From assembly GCA_963971305.1 (NCBI GenBank), contig CAXARO010001760.1, positions 1 through 64,000 on the forward strand: a DNA stretch of 64,000 nt, given 5' to 3'. A model generated the notes under the pieces. It did not search any database. It was not told the origin of the DNA and was given only the letters and a program-made list of their open reading frames with translations. Below, in pieces: positions 22,545 through 35,500 of this stretch. This DNA is from Arcuatula senhousia. Its lineage: Eukaryota > Mollusca > Bivalvia > Mytilida > Mytilidae. Every line of letters begins with the position of its first letter. Positions within the stretch are counted from its first letter, which is position 1. A program made the position numbers and the translations under genes.

Positions 22545-24056
22545 ATTATTATTATTATTTTTCTTCTTCTTTTCCGCTGTGAATGTCGCAAAAGTGTCGC
22601 GACATATCTTTACGATACTTCTTGCGTTAACTCGGTCATACCCAGACTCGCCTTGACCGCAACCTGAAAACCGAACTATTTTTAGTAACGGAGTTATCTG
22701 CCCCAGACCGAAAACCCTTGTTATCAGATGATCTCAGAAACCGTAACCGATATCAAAAATTTAAAGTGTAGAAAATGTTGATGGACTCATGGGAACATGT
22801 CATCACGCAAAAAAAATTTTTTCGATCAACTTCCTGGTTACGCGTTTTTGAGTCGAAACCTGTCGCGACACGTCAATTTTTTTTTCTTCAAAACGGTTAG
22901 TCCTAGAGACTTAGGACCTTCACCAATCATCCTAGGTGACATATGTTGCATTCAAAAATGTCAAGGTCAAAGGTCAAATCTCAAGGTCAGAGGTCATGGC
23001 ACACCTTGTTTGCAGTATAGCTCAAAAACCATACAAAATTGAAGCAGACATGTAATGGGAAAAATACTCGTCTCATTTAGACCTTTATTTGATATAAAGG
23101 GTCGAACACTGTGCGACAAACCATTTTCGAGTTATGGCCCTTAACGCGTTTCACCTTATCTGTTTTTGGCTTATAACTTTTAAACCGTCAGAGATAATAT
23201 AGTAAACATATGGGTTTTTTGTGACCGTCTTTATATGTCCTTCAATTTAAGACCAAAGTCGATTGGTTACGGGCAGCCATTTTCAAAATGGCTGACACCG
23301 TAAACAGTTTTTATGAAATAGCACTTAAACCGTACAAAATTGAAGCGGACAATACATGGAAAAAATGTTCGCCATGTCGAAAGCTACAAAAAGGGTTTCA
23401 GGTGCGAAAGCGTAAAACTTGTCGTTTTTGAGTTATCGCCCTTGATTCTTAATTTTAAAATGATTTTTTGTTTATAACTTTTAATCCATAAAAGATGCTG
23501 AATGAAACATAGGGTTCATTTGAAAGAGGATTAAATTACCTACAATTTGAACCCAAACAGTACATGATTCGGTTGAATGGTTTCAAAATGGCGGCCAAAA
23601 CAAGTTTCGCGAAACACGTTTTTTGCCAATAACTTGAAAACCATAACAGATAGTATAGTAAACATGTATACTTAAATGAATCAGTATATAAAGAGCTACA
23701 ACTTGAGTCCAAGGTCAAAGGTCATAGGTCAAGGTCATTCCCTAGCAACAAGGTAACATTAATGAAAAGTCCATAGCAACCATATATATTCTAAACCAAG
23801 ACTACTTTTTGAGTTAAGGGTAAGTTTTTTCAACCGGAAGTCCATAGCAACCGTAATAAAAGTCCTTAGCAACCATACTTTTTCTGACTCTAGGTTCCCT
23901 GCTCTTCATTCTGGAGCCTATATCACAATAATTGGCAACATATAGTCATAAACAAAGTGATTCAAATGTCTTTAGTACTTGTAAAAAATACCATAACAAA
24001 AACGTAAGACAGGGAAAGACCTCACATTTGTTCTCTGAACAAATGACTTTTTAATT
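22545..24056 (+). mobile_element. Headless family-B body
   Basis: Ends with the B tail at 24012-24056, followed directly by the resumed A body. Its 3' third is almost identical to that of B1 (offset 7661 bp). Confidence 0.8.
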
Positions 24057-24938
24057 ATTATTTTCTTTCTTCCGCCAAAAATCAACTTGTAGAAGTACGC
24101 GACATGTCGCAATGAAAGTTGGTATACTTTATCGGTCAAGGTTTGTCGTCTCAGAAAAAACACTTGGGTACCGTACCCTTTCGCGTATAAGAATTATCTC
24201 CCCTTTCACTGTAAAGTTTGTTCCTCTATCTCCTCCTAAGCCATAACAGGTATCAAATTCAATCCTTTTGAAACAGGTAGAGTAACTCTTGGTGTTGTGC
24301 CACATCTATTTTTTATTTTGATATATTCAATAATATAGGAGTTATTCCCCTTGAAACTTTGACTTTTTTAGTATAAAATTCTAAAATCAACAAATCTTAA
24401 AATGTTTCAATGAAACTTGGTATACGGGGTCAGTGACCCCTAAGGATCAAAATAAGGTCAAGGTCAAAGGTCAAGGTCATCATTTGTTGATTTGCAAAAA
24501 ATTAACATTTTTTTATTGCGAAATAAGTCCAACAAGGAGAAACATTTTTCAGTACCCATTTTACTTTAAATAGTGTGTTTATGTTCCATCTACCCAACAC
24601 AGAAAAAAAATTTGAAAAAAGTGAAAAAATGTTGTCGCGACATGGATTTTTGTGATTTTTACACCGTATCACTGTATTTAGCCATGGTATGACCTTGAAG
24701 GTTTTTTCAAGGTCAAATCACCTAACCTTTACTATTCCAACCTATTTCAGTCATTAAAAGTCACCAGATGTCAAAAATAAAAAAGTTGACTTTTGCCCCC
24801 CCCCTTTTTTTTGAAAATTTGGAAATTTGCCATTTTTGACAAAAAAATGTTATTTTTGGATAAATACACCTTATTTGACCATAATTAGATGATATCAACC
24901 CTAAAAGCACAGAAAAAGTCCAATCTGCCCTCTTTTTT

Positions 24939-24989
24939 AAGGTCTTTCCCTTTCCAAGGGAAGACCTTATTGTATTTCTTCTGATTATT
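24939..24989 (+). mobile_element. Stacked family-A head (51 bp)
   Basis: An A head and spacer are followed at once by another A head at 24990. Confidence 0.85.
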
Positions 24990-25934
24990 AAGGTCTTTCC
25001 CTTTCCAAGGGAAGACCTTATTGTATTTCTTCTGATTATTATTATTATTATTTTCTTTCTTCCGCCGTTTCGCTAAATTTCAACTATGAGAAGTACGCGA
25101 CATGTCGCAATGATACTTAGTATACTTTATCGGTCAATGTTTGTCGTTTCAGAAAAAACACTTGGGTACCGTACCCTTTCGCGTATAAGAGTTATGCCCC
25201 TTTTAGCTGTAAAGTTTGTTTATTCTTCTCCTCTTAACCCATAAAAGTTATCAAGTTCAATCCTTTTGAAATAGGAAGAGTAACTCTTGAAGTTGTGCCA
25301 ATGATATTTTTTATACTGATATATTGACCAATTAAGGAGTTATTCCCCTTTAAACTTTGACTTTTTTAGTATAAAATTATAAAATCAACAAATCTTAAGA
25401 TATTTCAATGAAACTTGGTATACAGGGTCAGTGACCCCTAAGGACCAAAATAAGGTCAAGGTCAAAGGTCAAGGTCATCATTTGTTGATTTGCAAAAAAA
25501 TAACATTTTTTGATTGCGAAATAAGTCCAACAAGGAGAAACATTTTTCAGTACCCATTTTATTTTAAATAGTGTGTTTATGTTCCCTCTACCAAACACAG
25601 AAAAAAAATTGAAAAAAAGTGAAAAAATGTTGTCGCGACATGGATTTTTGTGATTTTTACACCGTATCACTGTATTTAGCCATGGTATGACCTTGAAGGT
25701 TTTTTCAAGGTCAAACCACCTCACCTTTACTATTCCAACCTATTTCAGTCATTAAAAGTCACCAGATGTCAAAAATAAAAAAGTTGACTTTTGCCCCCCC
25801 CTTTTTTTGAAAATTTGGAAATTTGCCATTTTTGACAAAAAAATGTTATTTTTGGATCAATACACCTTATTTCACCATAACTAAACCATATCTACCCTAA
25901 AAACCCTGAAAAAGTCTCATCTGCCCTCTTTTTT
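24990..25934 (+). mobile_element. Family-A unit, 953-type body (945 bp)
   Basis: The body begins CCGCCGTTTCGCTAAATTTC, as in the 953-bp array, but with fewer ATT repeats. It is a likely relative of the founder of that array. Confidence 0.85.
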
Positions 25935-25988
25935 AAGGTCTTTCCCTTTCCAAGGGAAGACCTTATTGTATTTCTTCTGATTATTATT
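25935..25988 (+). mobile_element. Stacked family-A head (54 bp)
   Basis: A lone A head precedes the first 931-bp array unit. Confidence 0.85.
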
Positions 25989-27340
25989 AAGGTCTTTCCC
26001 TTTCCAAGGGAAGACCTTATTGTATTTCTTCTGATTATTATTATTTTCTTTCTTCCGCCAAAAATCAACTTGTAGAAGTACGCGACATGTCGCAATGAAA
26101 GTTGGTATACTTTATCGGTCAAGGTTTGTCGTCTCAGAAAAAACACTTGGGTACCGTACCCTTTCGCGTATAAGAATTATCTCCCCTTTCACTGTAAAGT
26201 TTGTTGCTCTATCTCCTCCTAAGCCATAACAGGTATCATATTCAATCCTTTTGAAACAGGTAGAGTAACTCTTGGTGTTGTGCCACATCTATTTTTTATT
26301 TTGATATATTCAATAATATAGGAGTTATTCCCCTTGAAACTTTGACTTTTTTAGTATAAAATTATAAAATCAACAAATCTCAAGATATTTCAATGAAACT
26401 TGGTATACAGGGTCAGTGACCCCTAAGGACCAAAATAAGGTCAAGGTCAAAGGTCAAGGTCATCATTTGGTGATTTGTGAAAAAATAACATTTTTTGATT
26501 GCGAAATAAGTCCAATAAGGAGAAACATTTTTCAGTACCCATTTTACTTTAAATAGTGTGTTTATGTTCCCTCTACCCAGCACAGAAAAAAAATTTGAAA
26601 AAAGTAAAAAAATGTTGTCGCGACATGGATTTTTGTGATTTTTAGACCGTATCACTGTATTTAACCATGGTATGACCTTGAAGGTTTTTTCAAGGTCAAA
26701 CCATCTTACATTCACTATTCCAACTTATTTCAGTCATTAAAAGTCACCAGATGTCAAAAATAAAAAAGTTGACTTTTGCCCCCCCTTTTTTTTGAAAATT
26801 TGGAAAATTGCCATTTTTGACCAAAAAATGTTATTTTTGGATAAATACAACTCATTTGACCATAATTAGATGATATCAACCCTAAAAGCACAGAAAAAGT
26901 CCAATCTGCCCTCTTTTTTAAGGTCTTTCCCTTTCCAAGGGAAGACCTTATTGTATTTCTTCTGATTATTATTATTTTCTTTCTTCCGCCAAAAATCAAC
27001 TTGTAGAAGTACGCGACATGTCGCAATGAAAGTTGGTATACTTTATCGGTCAAGGTTTGTCGTCTCAGAAAAAACACTTGGGTACCGTACCCTTTCGCGT
27101 ATAAGAATTATCTCCCCTTTCACTGTAAAGTTTGTTGCTCTATCTCCTCCTAAGCCATAACAGGTATCATATTCAATCCTTTTGAAACAGGTAGAGTAAC
27201 TCTTGGTGTTGTGCCACATCTATTTTTTATTTTGATATATTCAATAATATAGGAGTTATTCCCCTTGAAACTTTGACTTTTTTAGTATAAAATTATAAAA
27301 TCAACAAATCTCAAGATATTTCAATGAAACTTGGTATACA

Positions 27341-27387
27341 GGGTCAGTGACCCCTAAGGACCAAAATAAGGTCAAGGTCAAAGGTCA
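27341..27387 (+). promoter_or_regulatory. Clustered nuclear-receptor half-sites (representative unit)
   Basis: GGGTCAGTGACCC at 27341-27353 is a perfect IR1, matching the EcR/FXR-type pattern RGKTCANTGAMCY. AGGTCAAAGGTCA at 27375-27387 is a perfect DR1. TCAAGGTCA at 27372-27380 is an extended ERR/FTZ-F1-type half-site. The cluster is repeated in every 931- and 953-bp unit. Binding is inferred, not shown. Confidence 0.4.
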
Positions 27388-27603
27388 AGGTCATCATTTG
27401 GTGATTTGTGAAAAAATAACATTTTTTGATTGCGAAATAAGTCCAATAAGGAGAAACATTTTTCAGTACCCATTTTACTTTAAATAGTGTGTTTATGTTC
27501 CCTCTACCCAGCACAGAAAAAAAATTTGAAAAAAGTAAAAAAATGTTGTCGCGACATGGATTTTTGTGATTTTTAGACCGTATCACTGTATTTAACCATG
27601 GTA

Positions 27604-27629
27604 TGACCTTGAAGGTTTTTTCAAGGTCA
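27604..27629. promoter_or_regulatory. Everted repeat of TCAAGGTCA (representative unit)
   Basis: TGACCTTGA (27604-27612) and TCAAGGTCA (27621-27629) form an inverted pair 8 bases apart. It can be read as an everted nuclear-receptor repeat or as a DNA/RNA hairpin. Confidence 0.4.
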
Positions 27630-30600
27630 AACCATCTTACATTCACTATTCCAACTTATTTCAGTCATTAAAAGTCACCAGATGTCAAAAATAAAAAAGT
27701 TGACTTTTGCCCCCCCTTTTTTTTGAAAATTTGGAAAATTGCCATTTTTGACCAAAAAATGTTATTTTTGGATAAATACAACTCATTTGACCATAATTAG
27801 ATGATATCAACCCTAAAAGCACAGAAAAAGTCCAATCTGCCCTCTTTTTTAAGGTCTTTCCCTTTCCAAGGGAAGACCTTATTGTATTTCTTCTGATTAT
27901 TATTATTTTCTTTCTTCCGCCAAAAATCAACTTGTAGAAGTACGCGACATGTCGCAATGAAAGTTGGTATACTTTATCGGTCAAGGTTTGTCGTCTCAGA
28001 AAAAACACTTGGGTACCGTACCCTTTCGCGTATAAGAATTATCTCCCCTTTCACTGTAAAGTTTGTTGCTCTATCTCCTCCTAAGCCATAACAGGTATCA
28101 TATTCAATCCTTTTGAAACAGGTAGAGTAACTCTTGGTGTTGTGCCACATCTATTTTTTATTTTGATATATTCAATAATATAGGAGTTATTCCCCTTGAA
28201 ACTTTGACTTTTTTAGTATAAAATTATAAAATCAACAAATCTCAAGATATTTCAATGAAACTTGGTATACAGGGTCAGTGACCCCTAAGGACCAAAATAA
28301 GGTCAAGGTCAAAGGTCAAGGTCATCATTTGGTGATTTGTGAAAAAATAACATTTTTTGATTGCGAAATAAGTCCAATAAGGAGAAACATTTTTCAGTAC
28401 CCATTTTACTTTAAATAGTGTGTTTATGTTCCCTCTACCCAGCACAGAAAAAAAATTTGAAAAAAGTAAAAAAATGTTGTCGCGACATGGATTTTTGTGA
28501 TTTTTAGACCGTATCACTGTATTTAACCATGGTATGACCTTGAAGGTTTTTTCAAGGTCAAACCATCTTACATTCACTATTCCAACTTATTTCAGTCATT
28601 AAAAGTCACCAGATGTCAAAAATAAAAAAGTTGACTTTTGCCCCCCCTTTTTTTTGAAAATTTGGAAAATTGCCATTTTTGACCAAAAAATGTTATTTTT
28701 GGATAAATACAACTCATTTGACCATAATTAGATGATATCAACCCTAAAAGCACAGAAAAAGTCCAATCTGCCCTCTTTTTTAAGGTCTTTCCCTTTCCAA
28801 GGGAAGACCTTATTGTATTTCTTCTGATTATTATTATTTTCTTTCTTCCGCCAAAAATCAACTTGTAGAAGTACGCGACATGTCGCAATGAAAGTTGGTA
28901 TACTTTATCGGTCAAGGTTTGTCGTCTCAGAAAAAACACTTGGGTACCGTACCCTTTCGCGTATAAGAATTATCTCCCCTTTCACTGTAAAGTTTGTTGC
29001 TCTATCTCCTCCTAAGCCATAACAGGTATCATATTCAATCCTTTTGAAACAGGTAGAGTAACTCTTGGTGTTGTGCCACATCTATTTTTTATTTTGATAT
29101 ATTCAATAATATAGGAGTTATTCCCCTTGAAACTTTGACTTTTTTAGTATAAAATTATAAAATCAACAAATCTCAAGATATTTCAATGAAACTTGGTATA
29201 CAGGGTCAGTGACCCCTAAGGACCAAAATAAGGTCAAGGTCAAAGGTCAAGGTCATCATTTGGTGATTTGTGAAAAAATAACATTTTTTGATTGCGAAAT
29301 AAGTCCAATAAGGAGAAACATTTTTCAGTACCCATTTTACTTTAAATAGTGTGTTTATGTTCCCTCTACCCAGCACAGAAAAAAAATTTGAAAAAAGTAA
29401 AAAAATGTTGTCGCGACATGGATTTTTGTGATTTTTAGACCGTATCACTGTATTTAACCATGGTATGACCTTGAAGGTTTTTTCAAGGTCAAACCATCTT
29501 ACATTCACTATTCCAACTTATTTCAGTCATTAAAAGTCACCAGATGTCAAAAATAAAAAAGTTGACTTTTGCCCCCCCTTTTTTTTGAAAATTTGGAAAA
29601 TTGCCATTTTTGACCAAAAAATGTTATTTTTGGATAAATACAACTCATTTGACCATAATTAGATGATATCAACCCTAAAAGCACAGAAAAAGTCCAATCT
29701 GCCCTCTTTTTTAAGGTCTTTCCCTTTCCAAGGGAAGACCTTATTGTATTTCTTCTGATTATTATTATTTTCTTTCTTCCGCCAAAAATCAACTTGTAGA
29801 AGTACGCGACATGTCGCAATGAAAGTTGGTATACTTTATCGGTCAAGGTTTGTCGTCTCAGAAAAAACACTTGGGTACCGTACCCTTTCGCGTATAAGAA
29901 TTATCTCCCCTTTCACTGTAAAGTTTGTTGCTCTATCTCCTCCTAAGCCATAACAGGTATCATATTCAATCCTTTTGAAACAGGTAGAGTAACTCTTGGT
30001 GTTGTGCCACATCTATTTTTTATTTTGATATATTCAATAATATAGGAGTTATTCCCCTTGAAACTTTGACTTTTTTAGTATAAAATTATAAAATCAACAA
30101 ATCTCAAGATATTTCAATGAAACTTGGTATACAGGGTCAGTGACCCCTAAGGACCAAAATAAGGTCAAGGTCAAAGGTCAAGGTCATCATTTGGTGATTT
30201 GTGAAAAAATAACATTTTTTGATTGCGAAATAAGTCCAATAAGGAGAAACATTTTTCAGTACCCATTTTACTTTAAATAGTGTGTTTATGTTCCCTCTAC
30301 CCAGCACAGAAAAAAAATTTGAAAAAAGTAAAAAAATGTTGTCGCGACATGGATTTTTGTGATTTTTAGACCGTATCACTGTATTTAACCATGGTATGAC
30401 CTTGAAGGTTTTTTCAAGGTCAAACCATCTTACATTCACTATTCCAACTTATTTCAGTCATTAAAAGTCACCAGATGTCAAAAATAAAAAAGTTGACTTT
30501 TGCCCCCCCTTTTTTTTGAAAATTTGGAAAATTGCCATTTTTGACCAAAAAATGTTATTTTTGGATAAATACAACTCATTTGACCATAATTAGATGATAT

Positions 30601-32556
30601 CAACCCTAAAAGCACAGAAAAAGTCCAATCTGCCCTCTTTTTTAAGGTCTTTCCCTTTCCAAGGGAAGACCTTATTGTATTTCTTCTGATTATTATTATT
30701 TTCTTTCTTCCGCCAAAAATCAACTTGTAGAAGTACGCGACATGTCGCAATGAAAGTTGGTATACTTTATCGGTCAAGGTTTGTCGTCTCAGAAAAAACA
30801 CTTGGGTACCGTACCCTTTCGCGTATAAGAATTATCTCCCCTTTCACTGTAAAGTTTGTTGCTCTATCTCCTCCTAAGCCATAACAGGTATCATATTCAA
30901 TCCTTTTGAAACAGGTAGAGTAACTCTTGGTGTTGTGCCACATCTATTTTTTATTTTGATATATTCAATAATATAGGAGTTATTCCCCTTGAAACTTTGA
31001 CTTTTTTAGTATAAAATTATAAAATCAACAAATCTCAAGATATTTCAATGAAACTTGGTATACAGGGTCAGTGACCCCTAAGGACCAAAATAAGGTCAAG
31101 GTCAAAGGTCAAGGTCATCATTTGGTGATTTGTGAAAAAATAACATTTTTTGATTGCGAAATAAGTCCAATAAGGAGAAACATTTTTCAGTACCCATTTT
31201 ACTTTAAATAGTGTGTTTATGTTCCCTCTACCCAGCACAGAAAAAAAATTTGAAAAAAGTAAAAAAATGTTGTCGCGACATGGATTTTTGTGATTTTTAG
31301 ACCGTATCACTGTATTTAACCATGGTATGACCTTGAAGGTTTTTTCAAGGTCAAACCATCTTACATTCACTATTCCAACTTATTTCAGTCATTAAAAGTC
31401 ACCAGATGTCAAAAATAAAAAAGTTGACTTTTGCCCCCCCTTTTTTTTGAAAATTTGGAAAATTGCCATTTTTGACCAAAAAATGTTATTTTTGGATAAA
31501 TACAACTCATTTGACCATAATTAGATGATATCAACCCTAAAAGCACAGAAAAAGTCCAATCTGCCCTCTTTTTTAAGGTCTTTCCCTTTCCAAGGGAAGA
31601 CCTTATTGTATTTCTTCTGATTATTATTATTTTCTTTCTTCCGCCAAAAATCAACTTGTAGAAGTACGCGACATGTCGCAATGAAAGTTGGTATACTTTA
31701 TCGGTCAAGGTTTGTCGTCTCAGAAAAAACACTTGGGTACCGTACCCTTTCGCGTATAAGAATTATCTCCCCTTTCACTGTAAAGTTTGTTGCTCTATCT
31801 CCTCCTAAGCCATAACAGGTATCATATTCAATCCTTTTGAAACAGGTAGAGTAACTCTTGGTGTTGTGCCACATCTATTTTTTATTTTGATATATTCAAT
31901 AATATAGGAGTTATTCCCCTTGAAACTTTGACTTTTTTAGTATAAAATTATAAAATCAACAAATCTCAAGATATTTCAATGAAACTTGGTATACAGGGTC
32001 AGTGACCCCTAAGGACCAAAATAAGGTCAAGGTCAAAGGTCAAGGTCATCATTTGGTGATTTGTGAAAAAATAACATTTTTTGATTGCGAAATAAGTCCA
32101 ATAAGGAGAAACATTTTTCAGTACCCATTTTACTTTAAATAGTGTGTTTATGTTCCCTCTACCCAGCACAGAAAAAAAATTTGAAAAAAGTAAAAAAATG
32201 TTGTCGCGACATGGATTTTTGTGATTTTTAGACCGTATCACTGTATTTAACCATGGTATGACCTTGAAGGTTTTTTCAAGGTCAAACCATCTTACATTCA
32301 CTATTCCAACTTATTTCAGTCATTAAAAGTCACCAGATGTCAAAAATAAAAAAGTTGACTTTTGCCCCCCCTTTTTTTTGAAAATTTGGAAAATTGCCAT
32401 TTTTGACCAAAAAATGTTATTTTTGGATAAATACAACTCATTTGACCATAATTAGATGATATCAACCCTAAAAGCACAGAAAAAGTCCAATCTGCCCTCT
32501 TTTTTAAGGTCTTTCCCTTTCCAAGGGAAGACCTTATTGTATTTCTTCTGATTATT

Positions 32557-35500
32557 AAGGTCTTTCCCTTTCCAAGGGAAGACCTTATTGTATTTCTTCT
32601 GATTATTATTATTATTATTATTATTATTTTCTTTCTTCCGCCGTTTCGCTAAATTTCAACTATGAGAAGTACGCGACATGTCGCAATGATACTTAGTATA
32701 CTTTATCGGTCAATGTTTGTCGTTTCAGAAAAAACACTTGGGTACCGTACCCTTTCGCGTATAAGAGTTATGCCCCTTTTAGCTGTAAAGTTTGTTTATT
32801 CTTCTCCTCTTAACCCATAAAAGTTATCAAGTTCAATCCTTTTGAAATAGGAAGAGTAACTCCTGAAGTTGTGCCAATGATATTTTTTATACTGATATAT
32901 TGACCAATTAAGGAGTTATTCCCCTTTAAACTTTGACTTTTTTACTATAAAATTCTAAAATCAACAAATCTTAAGATATTTCAATGAAACTTGGTATACA
33001 GGGTCAGTGACCCCTAAGGACCAAAATAAGGTCAAGGTCAAAGGTCAAGGTCATCATTTGGTGATTTGTGAAAAATTAACATTTTTTGATTGCGAAATAA
33101 GTCCAACAAGGAGAAACATTTTTCAGTACCCATTTTATTTTAAATAGTGTGTTTATGTTCCCTCTACCAAACACAGAAAAAAAATTGAAAAAAAGTGAAA
33201 AAATGTTGTCGCGACATGAATTTTTGTGATTTTTACACCGTATCACTGTATTTAGCCATGGTATGACCTTGAAGGTTTTTTCAAGGTCAAACCACCTCAC
33301 CTTTACTATTCCAACCTATTTCAGTCATTAAAAGTCACCAGATGTCAAAAATAAAAAAGTTGACTTTTGCCCCCCCTTTTTTTAAAAATTTGGAAATTTG
33401 CCATTTTTGACAAAAAAATGTTATTTTTGGATAAATACACCTTATTTCACCATAACTAAACCATATCTACCCTAAAAACCCTGAAAAAGTCTCATCTGCC
33501 CTCTTTTTTAAGGTCTTTCCCTTTCCAAGGGAAGACCTTATTGTATTTCTTCTGATTATTATTATTATTATTATTATTATTTTCTTTCTTCCGCCGTTTC
33601 GCTAAATTTCAACTATGAGAAGTACGCGACATGTCGCAATGATACTTAGTATACTTTATCGGTCAATGTTTGTCGTTTCAGAAAAAACACTTGGGTACCG
33701 TACCCTTTCGCGTATAAGAGTTATGCCCCTTTTAGCTGTAAAGTTTGTTTATTCTTCTCCTCTTAACCCATAAAAGTTATCAAGTTCAATCCTTTTGAAA
33801 TAGGAAGAGTAACTCCTGAAGTTGTGCCAATGATATTTTTTATACTGATATATTGACCAATTAAGGAGTTATTCCCCTTTAAACTTTGACTTTTTTACTA
33901 TAAAATTCTAAAATCAACAAATCTTAAGATATTTCAATGAAACTTGGTATACAGGGTCAGTGACCCCTAAGGACCAAAATAAGGTCAAGGTCAAAGGTCA
34001 AGGTCATCATTTGGTGATTTGTGAAAAATTAACATTTTTTGATTGCGAAATAAGTCCAACAAGGAGAAACATTTTTCAGTACCCATTTTATTTTAAATAG
34101 TGTGTTTATGTTCCCTCTACCAAACACAGAAAAAAAATTGAAAAAAAGTGAAAAAATGTTGTCGCGACATGAATTTTTGTGATTTTTACACCGTATCACT
34201 GTATTTAGCCATGGTATGACCTTGAAGGTTTTTTCAAGGTCAAACCACCTCACCTTTACTATTCCAACCTATTTCAGTCATTAAAAGTCACCAGATGTCA
34301 AAAATAAAAAAGTTGACTTTTGCCCCCCCTTTTTTTAAAAATTTGGAAATTTGCCATTTTTGACAAAAAAATGTTATTTTTGGATAAATACACCTTATTT
34401 CACCATAACTAAACCATATCTACCCTAAAAACCCTGAAAAAGTCTCATCTGCCCTCTTTTTTAAGGTCTTTCCCTTTCCAAGGGAAGACCTTATTGTATT
34501 TCTTCTGATTATTATTATTATTATTATTATTATTTTCTTTCTTCCGCCGTTTCGCTAAATTTCAACTATGAGAAGTACGCGACATGTCGCAATGATACTT
34601 AGTATACTTTATCGGTCAATGTTTGTCGTTTCAGAAAAAACACTTGGGTACCGTACCCTTTCGCGTATAAGAGTTATGCCCCTTTTAGCTGTAAAGTTTG
34701 TTTATTCTTCTCCTCTTAACCCATAAAAGTTATCAAGTTCAATCCTTTTGAAATAGGAAGAGTAACTCCTGAAGTTGTGCCAATGATATTTTTTATACTG
34801 ATATATTGACCAATTAAGGAGTTATTCCCCTTTAAACTTTGACTTTTTTACTATAAAATTCTAAAATCAACAAATCTTAAGATATTTCAATGAAACTTGG
34901 TATACAGGGTCAGTGACCCCTAAGGACCAAAATAAGGTCAAGGTCAAAGGTCAAGGTCATCATTTGGTGATTTGTGAAAAATTAACATTTTTTGATTGCG
35001 AAATAAGTCCAACAAGGAGAAACATTTTTCAGTACCCATTTTATTTTAAATAGTGTGTTTATGTTCCCTCTACCAAACACAGAAAAAAAATTGAAAAAAA
35101 GTGAAAAAATGTTGTCGCGACATGAATTTTTGTGATTTTTACACCGTATCACTGTATTTAGCCATGGTATGACCTTGAAGGTTTTTTCAAGGTCAAACCA
35201 CCTCACCTTTACTATTCCAACCTATTTCAGTCATTAAAAGTCACCAGATGTCAAAAATAAAAAAGTTGACTTTTGCCCCCCCTTTTTTTAAAAATTTGGA
35301 AATTTGCCATTTTTGACAAAAAAATGTTATTTTTGGATAAATACACCTTATTTCACCATAACTAAACCATATCTACCCTAAAAACCCTGAAAAAGTCTCA
35401 TCTGCCCTCTTTTTTAAGGTCTTTCCCTTTCCAAGGGAAGACCTTATTGTATTTCTTCTGATTATTATTATTATTATTATTATTATTTTCTTTCTTCCGC

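Larger units (their letters stand above)
17277..24938 (+). mobile_element. Second family-A unit split by a family-B cluster
   Basis: The A head is at 17277 and the A body at 24057-24938. The intervening 6.7 kb is all family B: heads at 17328, 17380 and 17927, and five B bodies with tails. The right part (from before 16090 to about 17330) is nearly identical to sequence 7661 bp further on (about 23755-24990), which shows a segmental duplication. Confidence 0.85.
25989..32505 (+). repeat. Tandem array of family-A units, 931 bp x 7
   Basis: Heads lie at 25989, 26920, 27851, 28782, 29713, 30644 and 31575, exactly 931 bp apart, and the next is at 32506. The copies appear identical by eye, and repeated open frames translate identically. 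Each unit runs from head to CTGCCCTCTTTTTT and lacks the 3' tail. Identical copies imply very recent amplification or strong homogenisation. The 100- and 107-codon minus-strand frames in each unit are chance frames, one of them spanning the unit junction. Confidence 0.95.

Noticed and set aside
17690..23042. Plus-strand frames of 80-128 codons in family B (17690-18019, 21274-21660, 22797-23042)
   Set aside because: They lie in the same B-body segment but have different starts and ends and frameshifts between copies, so there is no conserved coding frame.
8663..25988. piggyBac-type ends, because TTAA occurs at many left and right junctions
   Set aside because: The ends after TTAA are not inverted copies of each other, element C ends in TTGTT instead, and the net insertion sizes show no 4-bp TTAA duplication. 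The TTAA arises from ATT next to AAGG.
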